64,000 bases of DNA from Flaccisagitta enflata (Eukaryota > Chaetognatha > Sagittoidea > Aphragmophora), in contig OZ231128.1 of the NCBI GenBank assembly GCA_965153355.1, positions 17,980,001 through 18,044,000 of the forward strand, in the 5' to 3' direction. The notes beneath the pieces were generated by a model. It ran no database searches. It was not told the origin of the DNA and saw only the letters and a list, made by a program, of their open reading frames with translations. Made by a program: the position numbers and the translations under genes. Within the stretch, counting starts at the first letter, position 1; each line of letters starts with the position of its first letter. Positions 11,801 through 22,289 of the stretch are shown piece after piece.

Positions 11801-12326
11801 AAGTAGTGACTCAGTCCGGCAACTCATGAATCACATTCTAACTGCACCAATTTTTTAACCAGATTTTGGCCAATACATGTATGTAGCTTTCCTGAACTTG
11901 CTAGTGCACTCACTCTGTTAAAAGTATGCTCCATAATCACCCATGACAACCCCAACTCTTCTTGATTATAACCAACTCTTGGATATAACAAACTCTTCAT
12001 TCTAAAGAAAATTCAACTTAGCAAAACGTGAAGAAATACGACTGCTCGTTATGTACCCTTCGACACGATTTTGCAATCATATCTTATCATTGATTATTCC
12101 CAATCAATAGGACATCACGCTAAGAAGCCTCGTCACACGGGCCTGGAAACGCAATCATCGGATATCTCGTGTCCCACCGAGTCTGACGTCGATCGAGTGG
12201 TTCCTCGTCGAACATCACCCACTCTCGCCACCAGGCCTCCCGCCAACCCTTGTCTTCGTCCAATATTGTCCAAGAAACGCATTCAGTCCTACTCGTTAGA
12301 CGAACCCGCTAACTCGACTCAAAAAT
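8342..12326 (+). CDS. Unrecognised Ser/Thr-rich protein, three internal exons
   Basis: Exons 8342-8725, 11091-11180 and 12111-12326 on the plus strand have AG acceptors and GT donors (the last is GTGAGT). They join in phase (phase 1 at each junction) without a stop. The product is low in hydrophobic residues: a Ser/Ala-rich stretch, then LSIVSDASTTSDEEPWKRE, then a basic Arg/Pro/Ser segment with KKRIQSYSLDE. No domain is recognised; it looks like a disordered segment of a phosphoprotein. The first exon is the weakest call, because the opposite strand is also open there and its donor is mediocre. A possible continuation is an open stretch at 12484-12637 that would fit by phase, antisense to the CABLES 3' end, but I do not trust it. 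No start or stop codon is assigned. Confidence 0.45.
8880..10305. repeat. TGAATGAATA microsatellite, ~1.4 kb
   Basis: Mixed units of GAATGAAT and GAATAT with occasional GAATAAATGATTGTAT super-repeats near 9900-10020. Long minus-strand His/Ile/Ser/Phe ORFs of up to 486 codons over it are translations of the repeat. Confidence 0.97.
10321..10682. mobile_element. MITE, TIR CAAGGTGTGAACCCCCTG, TSD TA
   Basis: Arms 10321-10435 and 10572-10682 are reverse complements at high identity, flanked by TA at 10319-10320 and 10683-10684. It abuts the end of the preceding microsatellite. No ORF. Confidence 0.8.
10690..11090. other. Intergenic or intronic, no gene
   Basis: Short degenerate GATGAAAC-type repeats up to about 10910, then AT-rich unique sequence. 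Nothing else is seen before the acceptor of the plus-strand exon at 11091. Confidence 0.5.
11300..11780. repeat. Inverted-repeat element with CAGGCCT minisatellite core
   Basis: Outer inverted segments near 11305-11365 and 11605-11690 (CAGCGGCCC, GTCCTGTAGA, GGACTTTTGTCC-like) enclose about ten diverged units of ~20 bp around TCAGGCCTGAAATCTG. The right shoulder at 11690-11775 (GGTATCGCTGACCACATATTGCCC) recurs at 60708-60740. Same family as 14738-15200, 28898-29350 and 60428-60770. Confidence 0.6.
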
Positions 12327-12615
12327 GTGAGTTTAGAAGGGATAGAAAATATATTTTTAAATACGGTCACTACAAAGGAAATCAAAGACATATTTCGGGA
12401 GTGAGATACTATACATTGACAGAGTTAAAATGATTGTTTTCCGTCTGTTACCGAGTTGATGTATTTTTATGCAAATGGGCAGCTTGGTCGCGTAACACGT
12501 GCCCACAGGGTTATATCAAGGATATCGAAACCAATTACAATTACAATGGCGCCCACAACGGAAGGTGGAGACTAGAGATCGCTTTCATTAAGTCAATCTG
12601 GTATCGCGTCCAAAA

Positions 12616-15600
12616 TCAGGTTTCATTTCTAATCCGTTGATAATGCGGGAAAACTTCTTGGTCTTTCAACTTCAAGTCGAACTCGAGTGCAACAAGAACA
12701 AACATTTCAAAAGCCAAAACGTCTTTGCCATTGACACGAAACGCCTCCTCGATCTCGCTCAAAAGATCGGAGATTTCACTGCCTGAACAAGAAAGGGGGG
12801 GGGGAGAGAAGTAGTGATGGAGATAGAGAGTTGTGGAGTTGGGAGTGAAGTGGAGTTGAGCGGAGATGATAAAATGCTGGGAGTGTGTGACGGACGGTCG
12901 GATGGACTGACACTTTTACAATTACACGGTCGTGAATCTGCGTCTAAAGCCAAAGAAGTAAAAAAAAACAAGGCTAGGTTGTGGCCAATATGTGCGCCTC
13001 GCTGATTAAGAAAATGTGGATGAACGTTTTATATGAATGAAGGAACGATAGAGTTTAAATGAATGTGGAAAGGCAAGAATGACAAAATCGGCGGGTTAGA
13101 GGCGTTTTAACGTTTGCGTGATGAGCAGACCGACTGACCGACCGACCGTTGGACAGACATGACCTCTTAAAGAAGTGCGAGGAAGCCCATTCAAAAATGA
13201 AACCGAAAACCCACAGAAGAGTGCAAAGTGACTTTACAGTTGCAATGAAAATACAATGCGAGGAGCCGCAAAATCTCTAGCAACCCCCCCTGCAGCTTTT
13301 ACTGTGAATATAAAAGGGGTGAGTGAAATGGTAAATGCTAGTATATTTCAATTCAATTCCCGCCATCAAGTTTTTCAATTTCTTCATAGTATCTAAGATA
13401 ATAGCCATAATGGGGCAAAATTCAACACTTGCAAAAATGGTTGATTTTGACTTTTTAAAAGGCTGTTTCTTGAAAACTAAGTTGAAATGAAAAAATTGCC
13501 CTGATGGCGGGAATTCTATTGGGACAAGTTATCAGCTGCTACCTTAAAAGTTAAATTAGTATTAATCGTTTAAGCTGCAGGGGGGGTTGCTAGAGATTTT
13601 GGCTGCTCCTCTCATTGTATTTTCATTGCCTCTGTATACCTTTGACGTCGTGTAGTTTGGCGGCAATGACGAGACAGTTGGCGGCGACGACTTTTCGATT
13701 TTGTTTGTTGACGATGCGTTTGAGCACGATCTTCTCAAAATAAACGTAGGCCGTGGCGATGGTGGCGATTTCAAGCTGACATTTGACCCCAATTTGGAAC
13801 AATTCGCGTTTCAAACTGCGCAGTTTGGATAACGTCAATTGTATATCCGGGAATCTGAAAGAACGAGATGCATGCAGTGACAGAGGAAGAAAATGGAAAG
13901 GGGGGGAGGAAGTTCATGCATTAGCTTGTTTGTAGTCAGCTTTGTATGTATTTCATGAAAAAAGGAAATCCGACGACCCTTCAACATGAGCTGAGAACGA
14001 AAATGAATGTATTGGCGTCAATTTCCATTAGCAATAACAAAACGAGTAATATTTACGAAAGGAAACACACTATCAACATTTAGCAAGATTAAACATTAAT
14101 GGAAAGAGCAATAATCACATCAACAACTGGCTTTATGATTGCAAGAAAAAGAGAAAATGATTTTGGGCTCATCTAAGAATAAAAATCACGGCTTTTTAAA
14201 TTCATGAACTCTCATGAATGAACCAACCTTTTCCTAAATTGTTCGTTAAGCTCGGCTTTCATATCTTCTTTGGAGACGTAAGGAATGACCGATGTCATGT
14301 ACGAGGGGAATGTCAAAATGGTCTTGTGCCGCCCCGCTCTCAATTCGGGATCGTCAAGCATGAATGGATCATAAGGAAGATCCACCACTCCTGAAGGGTT
14401 GTGGGAAAAGTGCCATGTCAATTGAGGGGTGGGGGGGTGTCAGTCATCGCTTATCATTTTATTCAAAACTTTTGTGCAATTCTATCGTCATTGATAATTA
14501 GGTATGTGTTTTGTGTTTTTAGCTTACCCATATGTCCGATCTGATTTCCTATTTTTGGCTCTGACCTTGCCTCCCTACTCCCGGCATTTACATATTCAAA
14601 TCACCGATCACCTTGCTCCAAAGCCCCAGTTATCTTTCATCCTACCACTCATGCAACGATCGCTGATATTGAGTCGTTACCATCCAATGAAGGACATATA
14701 TTGTTAATGAAGAAAGCAGTGCGATCAAATGTATATAATAGTCGCAAAAGCGTCAGATGGTCTGCAATACCTGTGCCCTGCCCAATTAGGTTGTGCTTGC
14801 AGTTTAAGGGGAAGCAGGGCAGCGGCCCTGAAGGGATCAATGACCTATGCTTACACACATATGGGGAATTTTCTCCTCCTCCTCCTGGGATTGGGCCTCG
14901 AGGCTGAGAATTGGGCCTCCAGGCTGGGATCTGGGCCTCCAGGCTGGGATCTGGGCCTCCAGGCTGGGATCTGGGCCTCCAGGCTGGGATCTGGGCCTCC
15001 ATGCTAGGATTTGGGCCTTTAGGCTAGAATTGGGCCTCAAGGCTAGGATTTGGGCCTCAAGACTGGCTTTTGGGCCTCGAGACTAGGATTTTAGGGGGGG
15101 GACGGAGAGGAAGAAGGAATAGTCGCAAAAGCGTCAGATGGTCAGCGGTACCTGTGCCCTGCTTGAGTAGGTTGTGTTTGAAGTTGGGGGGCAGACGGCC
15201 CTGATGAAAGGTTGAGATGTCTTTCCCACCTTACTCCTTGGAAAAATCCTTTAGTCTTTCAACTTCACCTCCCTCTAGACAGCAAGCCTATTGAGATTGA
15301 TTTTGTCCAACTGATATCTGCCTGGGAACAGTTTATGAGACTGGCCCCAGGGATTTCAAGCACTATGAAATTTGATTTTCCTGCCTCAAAGTTTTGAAAT
15401 TTCAAAACATTGTAGAATTGCTGATGTAAATCATCTGAAGTGAAGGATTTTTATCATACACTGTGTTTTATTCATGACCTATATATTGTCATATGAAGAA
15501 AATAATGAGGAAAAATGATTCCTGCCTACTTAGTTCATTTGGTTTATGTACTGAATATTACTATCAATTTTTTTTGCTTTTGCAATCATGCGAAAATCAT

Positions 15601-18578
15601 ATGCAAATTTTGTAGGCAGGGAAGTAGAATTTTTTTGCTTGTAGGCAGCGAAAAATTTTGTGAAAGCATAGGTCATCGACCCCTTCGGGGCCGCTGCCCA
15701 AAAGAGTGATATGGATTTGATACAAGATGATGCAAATTCCCTTCCCCCTAAGTTACCTTCGCAATTAATAGCCAGCAAAGAATCCGTGGAAGATCTTTTG
15801 GACTTTTTCGAGTCTTTTCTCGTCATTTTCTTTGGTTCCTCATCGCTCATCGCCGAGTGATTGCTGTCATTCCTTGTCATGATCGCCGAGTGATTGCTGT
15901 CATTCCTTGTCATGATCGCCGAGTGATTTCTGTGATTTCTTGTCATGGGTGAGCTCTTTCTCCGATCGTTGTTGTTGCCCAACGCTGATGACGTCGACGA
16001 CGAGGCCGATGTATTTTGTGGTGGGTGACGTTTATGGTCCGCCTTTAACAGCAGCTTCTCCATGGATGACTTTTCCCTCGATCTTTTGTCGCGAGTTTTC
16101 TCTTTCTGTTTGTCTGTCGTTCTATCCTCCTCCGATTTTCCCGGCGTGCCATGGCTCTTGTTGTTGTTGTTGTTGTTCTCACTGGCGCCGCCGGTTTTCG
16201 TGATTTTCGTCGGCGTTTCGCTTTTCCTGTCAATTTGGTTCCTGGAGCTGCCCGCCGAGGAATTGTTGTTCAAGATCGACTTAAAGGACACTTCAATGTC
16301 TTTGGAAGAAGAGTCGTTTACCGCGGCCAATTCCGTCGCTGACGCCACTGATGCCATCGCTGACGTCGTTTTGGCCTTGCACGATTTTCCCGTTGCCGTT
16401 GCCGCTTTGGCGTCCTTCTCCCTTTGCTTGTGCAAAAGGAGACTACGAATGAGTTTCAGCATTTGTTGTGGTTTAACATCTTTGACTTTGACATCGGCCA
16501 TAGGCGTTTGTTTTGACGACGACGAGGAGAGGGAACCACCTCCTCCTCCTACTCTCAACTCTTTTGTCGAATGCGCAACTTCTCCTTTACGTTTCGCGCA
16601 AGGGGCGTCTTTTGGCGGGTCGATTTGCAGTTCGATTTTCGCTCGGATGGGCATTAATTTCCCCATTCGAAAGGGCGGGTATCCGCCTTTTTGTCGACTG
16701 TCTGTATTGGCGTTACTCGGTCCGTGTTGGTCTTTGACCCTCTCTGCCTTCTTTGTGTTTGGCTCGTGACTTTGTAGCAATCGCTTGGGGAGGACACTGT
16801 TTATGACGCGGCTCGCTCTCTCCGCGATTTCATGCTGGTTGTTTGAGAGAAGGTTTCAATCATAAGGCTTGATATTCATATTTACATTTGTGTTTATATA
16901 TCTAAGCAGATTAATTATCATACCGTGACTTTTGAAAATTGAAAACTTACCTTGGTCACGAACCGATCAGTTGTCGCCATGGCGTGGGTGCCCGACAAGA
17001 GGCGATGTGTCGGAGAGAGACTTCTTTCACTCTCTCTGCGCGATCGCGTTTTCGAGCCATCATCGTCCGACTGCCTGCCTGGCAGTGAAGACTGGCGTGA
17101 TGATGGTCGAAGGGTTTCTTTGCTGCTTGGTCGAGGCGTTGGTTCTGGAGTTGTTGGACCGCTGCCGGCAATATCGTGGAAGGGAAGTACTGAAGTCATC
17201 ACGACTGGCGCTCCATGTTTGCCTACAAGGTTGTGGAAACGAGAAAAAAATAAATTCACCCTTACAACTGTTGACTGTTGCGTGATTCTTGCGATCGTAG
17301 AGTTATATTCCTTGGTTTGCTTACCATCTGTGAATATGAGTCTCTTATTCATGGCCTTTTTGAGAATGGATTTTGAGGAAACAATTTTGATCATCGGATG
17401 ACTCCAATCAGAAGCTGTGGGCCTGGGAATTGAGAGCAATTGGTTGTTTAGGTTGGTTTGTTTCATCTTTTCATCCCGGTTTTCTCTAAAAACGTTCACT
17501 CACAACTGCAATTAGTGTTGACCATTTCTAGACGGACAATCGCGTTATGAACTGGCTACTCGGTCGTTCGCTACGTCATTCGCGCTCGCACCGCTCATTT
17601 GCTTTGTTCGCTATGCTCGCTTTTACCGCTTGCTTCATTCATGGGCTTGCTCACTCACTTCCTCGAGGGATTGTGGAAATTCCTGAATAAGTTCACACTG
17701 TAAACGCGTTTCACGGGAGGAAATACGTTTTTGGCGGTCATTAGAAACACACCCTACGTTGCATAAGTGTATGGCGCAAAATCTCAGAGGGCCGTCGGCA
17801 AACAGTTTTAAGTCCGACAGAGCTTCAAGCCCAACAGGGTTTATAACAAATTCAGTCTTTTCCAATTTAAAATTACATTCTAATGTAAGAAATGACAGCC
17901 AAATTTAATAGAGAGAGACTATATTCTTTTTTTTCATTATTTTTCATTTTTTGCTTTCATTTTTTACATGGGCTTATGTCCGACAGGGGTGTAAGTCCGA
18001 CAAACAGGGACGTCGGCCGACGTCCCTGACGTCCCTCGCCGTACACCCATGCTACGTTGACCATTTTATATCGCACCTGTCGCCCAACGACCACGAGGTG
18101 TGAAATGAAGCATCTCCTGGCGGGCTGTGGTTACTTTTCAACGTCGATGATTTCAAACTCCACAAATCCGTATGCTCTTCTTCCGTCACACCTTCTGAGA
18201 CATACGGGCTTATGTCGCCTCCTTGTATTCCCCTTGGCTCGTCCTTCAATGCTGCAAATGTTAGAATACTTAAATCTATTCATTAGTGAATATTGATGAC
18301 GTATGTATGTACGAAAGATACACTTATATAGTTATTTTTCCCAATGGTATCCGCTATCTACTTCTCTTCTTTGACTTTGACCGATTGTATGGCTTACCTT
18401 GATTTGGTCCCGAAAAGTTTTCATTGGGTACCAAACATCTGCTGCACTTTTCACAATAACAAGGATCCTCTGGGATGAATGGTTTCTTTGGCACGTCGGC
18501 TCCATCCAATGAAATATTGTTGAGGAAATGAAGGGCGGCACGTTCTCGCTGTGTTCTATGTCGGCGTGAGTTGGACAT
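12616..18578 (-). CDS. CABLES: CABLES-type CDK5/ABL substrate, cyclin-box protein (complete, 8 exons)
   Basis: Exons: 18578-18398 (ATG), 18251-18077, 17422-17325, 17222-16951, 16834-15757, 14390-14228, 13854-13640, 12782-12616 (TGA). Phases agree throughout and total 2349 nt (782 residues). Family landmarks: the N-terminal RAALHFLNNISLDG block, NKRLIFTDG...SVLPFHD, then DPFMLDDPELRAGRHKTILTFPSYMTSVI, LTLSKLRSLKREL, and a C-terminal cyclin-like fold (YVYFEKIVLKRIVNKQNRK, FRVNGKDVLAFEMFVLVALEF, PHYQRI) that closes the protein. Vertebrate CABLES proteins link CDK5/CDK2 to Abl-type kinases and affect cell-cycle exit and neurite growth. Exon 5 (359 codons) is a long Ser/Lys/Asn-rich insert; with it the protein is longer than I expect for the family. 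The start is supported by the conserved block about 15 residues downstream. Confidence 0.92.
12968..13192 (+). mobile_element. Terminal-hairpin element, AAGTGCG type, older copy
   Basis: AACAAGGC at 12968, inner motif GTGCGCCTCGC near 12992, GACC block at 13128-13148, and a decayed 3' hairpin beginning AAGTGCGAGG at 13173. It lies in a CABLES intron and parallels 2946-3161 along its length. Confidence 0.55.
13237..13634. mobile_element. MITE abutting a CABLES 5' splice site, TSD TA
   Basis: Arms 13237-13390 and 13480-13634 are imperfect reverse complements. Ends are CAGTTGCAATGAAAATAC and CAGAGGCAATGAAAATAC, each flanked by TA (13235-13236, 13635-13636). On the minus strand the CABLES exon ends at 13640 and its donor reads GTATAC. 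The TA target is positions +4/+5 and the transposon begins at +6. Confidence 0.8.
13860..14227. other. CABLES intron, nothing recognised
   Basis: AT-rich unique sequence with a short G-rich patch near 13900; no ORF or repeat identified. Confidence 0.5.
14400..14735. other. CABLES intron, nothing recognised
   Basis: Part of the large intron between the exons at 16834-15757 and 14390-14228. No coding signal is seen; the plus-strand ORF at 14504-14707 has no family resemblance. Confidence 0.45.
14738..15200. repeat. Repeat element with 20-bp GGGCCTCCAGGCTGGGATCT minisatellite
   Basis: About ten 20-bp units at 14890-15090 lie between two direct copies of a segment starting AGTCGCAAAAGCGTCAGATG (near 14741 and 15121), each followed by ACCTGTGCCCTGC and a CGGCCCTGA motif. 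It is in a CABLES intron. The ORFs here translate the minisatellite. Confidence 0.7.
15210..15755. other. CABLES intron with repeat fragment
   Basis: AT-rich; at 15665-15705 a fragment (GCATAGGTCATCGACCCCTT, GGGGCCGCTGCCC) matches the CAGCGGCCC repeat family. Otherwise nothing is seen. Confidence 0.5.
17500..18050. other. CABLES intron, no gene
   Basis: Contains short clusters of CGCTCGC / TTCGCT-type words at 17560-17640 and a T-rich patch at 17920-17965. No coding evidence. The minus-strand ORF at 17635-17865 is not supported by splice phase. Confidence 0.45.
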
Positions 18579-18823
18579 GGTCTTCTTTTTCTATTTGATT
18601 GATATGACGTCTGTTTTTTTTTAAATTACATCATTTCATCATTGTTTCTGATAACATGGCGTCTAGCTGCAATAAGAAGAAAATATGAGAACGAACATCT
18701 TAAATCATTAAAGTAAATATTCAATCTCTCCTCTTTAGCTCTAGTCACACAGTCATGTATAGGGATTAGAGGCGATAAATCACTGTCTAAGTTGGTTAAA
18801 AAAAGCTATCACAGACTAATCAT

Positions 18824-21417
18824 TACGCTGAGGAGAATACACTTTTTTTCCTGCAGGGACCAAGAGGAGGGCCCAGATCTTTTTATTTTGATGTAACTAA
18901 TGTATTCTGAAAATTTTAGGACCATAGAGGTTCTTAACCATTCATCATATTGCACTTGAAAAATGGCTTATCCTTAAGGGGGCCAAAATTTCAAAATCAT
19001 TTTTCCTCAAATCTGATGCCAGATTCAGATTCCTTGTAAACAAAGCCAACACCTATAAGTCGCGTGCAGGAAAAAAATAACTGAACTGACCTGACTCCTT
19101 ATTGTATCTTTTTATCGAAAATCAGACTTAAACGCAACCCAAAACAGACCCAAACCAGACTCATACCAGACTTAAACCACACTCAAACAAGACTCAAACC
19201 AGAATTAAACCAGACCAAAACCAGACCTAAATCAGACATGAACCAGACATAAACCAGACATAAACCAGATTTAAGCCAGACTCAAACCAGACTGAAACCA
19301 GACTCAAACCAGATTCAAACCATACTCAAACCAGACTCAAACATAAACCAGACACAAACCAAACAAACCAGACAAACCAGACCTAAACCAGACCTAACCC
19401 AGACCTAAACCAGACATAAATCAGATGTGAACCAGTCTTAAACCAGACTTAAACCAGACTTAAACCAGACGTAAACCAGACTTAACCTAGACCTAAACCA
19501 GACTTAAACCATACTTAAACCAGACTTAAACCAGACTTAAACCAGACTTAAACCATACTTATCTTTAATATCATTTCAACCAGCAGACTTAAACCAGCAG
19601 ACTTAAACCATTAGACCAGCAGACTTAAACCATTATATTTAAACCAGCAGACTTAAACCAGCAGACTTAAACCAGCAGACTTAAACCAGCAGATTCAAAC
19701 CAGAAGACTTAACCCATTAGATTCAAACCAGCAGACTTAAACCAGCAGATTTAAACCAGCAGACTTTAACCATCAGACTTTACCCAGCAGACTTTAACCA
19801 GCAGACTTTAACCAGCAGACTTTAACCAGCAGACTTCAACCAAAAATGACCAAAAATAACCAAAAATGACCAAAAATGACCAAAATGACCAAGAATGACC
19901 AAAAATGACCAAATATGATCAAAAATGACCAAGAATGACCAAAATGACCAAAATGACTAAAATGACCAAAATTGACAAAAAATGATCAAAATGACCAAAA
20001 ATGACCAAAAATGACCAAAAATAATCAAAAATGACCAAAATATCCAAAATGACCAAAATGACCAAAAATGACCAAATGACCAAATGACCAAAATGACCAA
20101 ACTGACCAAAATGACCCAATAATGACAAAAATGACAAATGACAAAATGACCCAAAATTGACCAAAAATGATCAAAAATGACCAAAAAATGACCAAAATTA
20201 CCAAAATGATCAAAACACTGTACTGACTAAAAAATTGACCTGGAAAATGACCAAAATGATCCAAATGACCAAAACGACCTAAATGACCAAAATGACCAAA
20301 TTGACTGGGAAATGACCAAAATGACCGTAATAAACAAAATGATCAAAGATGATCAAAGATGACCAAATCAGACCAAAATGACCAAATGACCAAAGATGAC
20401 AAAAAATAATCAAAATGATCAGAAAAGACTAAAAAGACCTAAAATCAACAAAATGACTAAAATGACCAAAATGACAAAAATGATTAAAATGATCAAAATG
20501 ACCAAATGACAAAAATGACCAAAACGACTAAATGACGGTAATGACTAATAATACCAAAACAAAGATCAAAACATCAAAATGACTAAAAATGATCAAAAAT
20601 GATCAAAAAGACCAAAAAAAGCACCCCAAACTCAACAAATGACCAAAAACACCAAAATGACCAAAATGACTGAAAAATATCAAATGAATTAAAATACAAA
20701 ACACCAAAACGTATCAAAATAGACTTAAAAATATTCCACTAACGATTTGCAAAACATCAAAACATAAAATGATCTTCAAATGATCAAAATGATCAACATG
20801 ACTAAAAAGATCAAATGACCAATGACTAAGATGACTAAAATGACCAAAATGACCAAAATGACCAAAATGACCAAAATTAATCAGCATTGATTGAAAGAAC
20901 AATAATTCCTAAAACAACAAAAATGACTAAATTAACTTCCATACTACCCAAAAGATTTGTGTAAAGCAGTAATATTAGATCAATTGTAATCTGACGGATC
21001 TGACTCCATCAGAAAACTCAGGACCATTAAGATGAGTAAACAGCAGAGTCACAAAGACATCAAAAATTATAAGATACTATTTTATTTCAGTAATTTTGCT
21101 TTTATAAGAAAATGAAAACCTCTAAAAAGACCCTGTTTTTAAAAACTTTATTTTTGGGAGGTTATACTTTTCCATTAAACATAAAATTAAAAAAGAAATT
21201 TAGTATCCTACATAATTTACATGAATCTAATCAGTATCAGATTGAGAAAATGATTTTAAAATTTGGCCCCCTTAAGGATAAGCCATTTTTCATGCAATAT
21301 AGATGAATGTTAAGAACTCTAACGTATCTTAATGAATAACATTGTTACATCAAAATAAAAAAATCTGGGCCCTCCTCTTGGTCCCTGCATGAAAAAAAGT
21401 GTATTCTCCTCAGCGTA
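18824..21417. mobile_element. TIR transposon with tandem-repeat core, 8-bp TSD CTAATCAT
   Basis: TIRs of about 215 bp (18824-19040 and 21210-21417) begin TACGCTGAGGAGAATACAC and match at high identity in opposite orientation. A perfect 8-bp duplication CTAATCAT lies at 18816-18823 and 21418-21425. The interior is two tandem arrays: ACCAGACTTAAA-type units at about 19130-19840 (with a CAGCAGACTTAAAC subfamily) and ATGACCAAA units at about 19840-20880. No transposase ORF. An 8-bp duplication fits hAT or a few other superfamilies, but the TIR start is not the usual hAT CAG. It lies just upstream of the CABLES start. Confidence 0.85.
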
Positions 21418-21870
21418 CTAATCATCTACTCAAGAACATGTAGTAGGGTTCACTGCATGTTTCACGAGGTCTAGATTCTTGCTCAAGGAACCGTCTACAA
21501 ACTAGATGGTTTTGCAATCAACGAGATCTTCCAGCCCACCACAAAAAATCGACATCTTGTCTCTCTACTCATCTACTGACCATCGACTACTAGCTGCTGT
21601 ACATCAGACCGCAAACGCGTTTTACAAAATACATGGTCTATAAACATGTAATAGTCCTTTGATCTCCGGTTTTCGCATTTAAGGTTTACGTTTGTTTATG
21701 ACTGTTTGGAGGCCTGGGGGAGGGTTTCCAATGTTTCCTCCAGTATGTGTAAGCGTATCACAGATATGTTTCGTCGTGAGATTTTCCATATTTGAAAAGC
21801 GAGATGTGTCATGTTTATGACACTGTCGTTTCCTTTTTGGCATGGACATACCTTGTCACGTCATCAATGA

Positions 21871-22283
21871 TCAAATATTGTTTTTGAATCTGACTTTGCG
21901 CTTGGTTTGTCCTTCGGGTCGCGGCTTTTGATTATTAGGTTCATCTGACATTGGTTCCCCTTTGAGACTAGGAACGAGGTCGTAAATCGCTTCCCCCTTT
22001 TCCTCTCCTCCTCCTGACCGTCCTAGGCATTTAACATTGTCATCTTCTTCTCCTCCTTCATCATCATCAACATCGTCGGCGTCATCACGTTGTCGATTTG
22101 CCAATCCGTATTTACGCTGATGACGCCAATGAATACAGCATAATCCGGTGAGACAGACCAAACCGAAAAAGACTACGATCGCCGTCGCGATGCTCAGTAC
22201 CACGAATCTGTAGGGGACCACCGGGGAAGGGGAAGGACGGAATGGTTCATCAATTTGGAAACTGTCTGGCGTCTTTACCAGGC
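21871..22283 (-). CDS. Terminal exon of a single-pass membrane protein
   Basis: The acceptor (ATATACAG) precedes 22283; the exon starts with 2 nt of a split codon and ends at a TGA, giving 136 residues. It encodes a short Pro/Ser-rich stalk, a hydrophobic segment (VVLSIATAIVVFFGLVCLTG) followed by CCIHWRHQRKYG, then an acidic tail with runs of Asp/Glu and a basic end, KRKVRF. This is the layout of a type I receptor or adhesion protein C-terminus. The ectodomain exons are not identified. It needs an upstream exon ending in phase 1; the next minus-strand exon at 24439 ends in phase 0, so it is not directly joined to that gene. Confidence 0.6.
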
Positions 22284-22289
22284 CTGTAT

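Noticed and set aside
14649-15086. ORFs with repeated Pro/Gln/Trp/Arg peptides
   Set aside because: Translations of the 20-bp minisatellite inside a CABLES intron.
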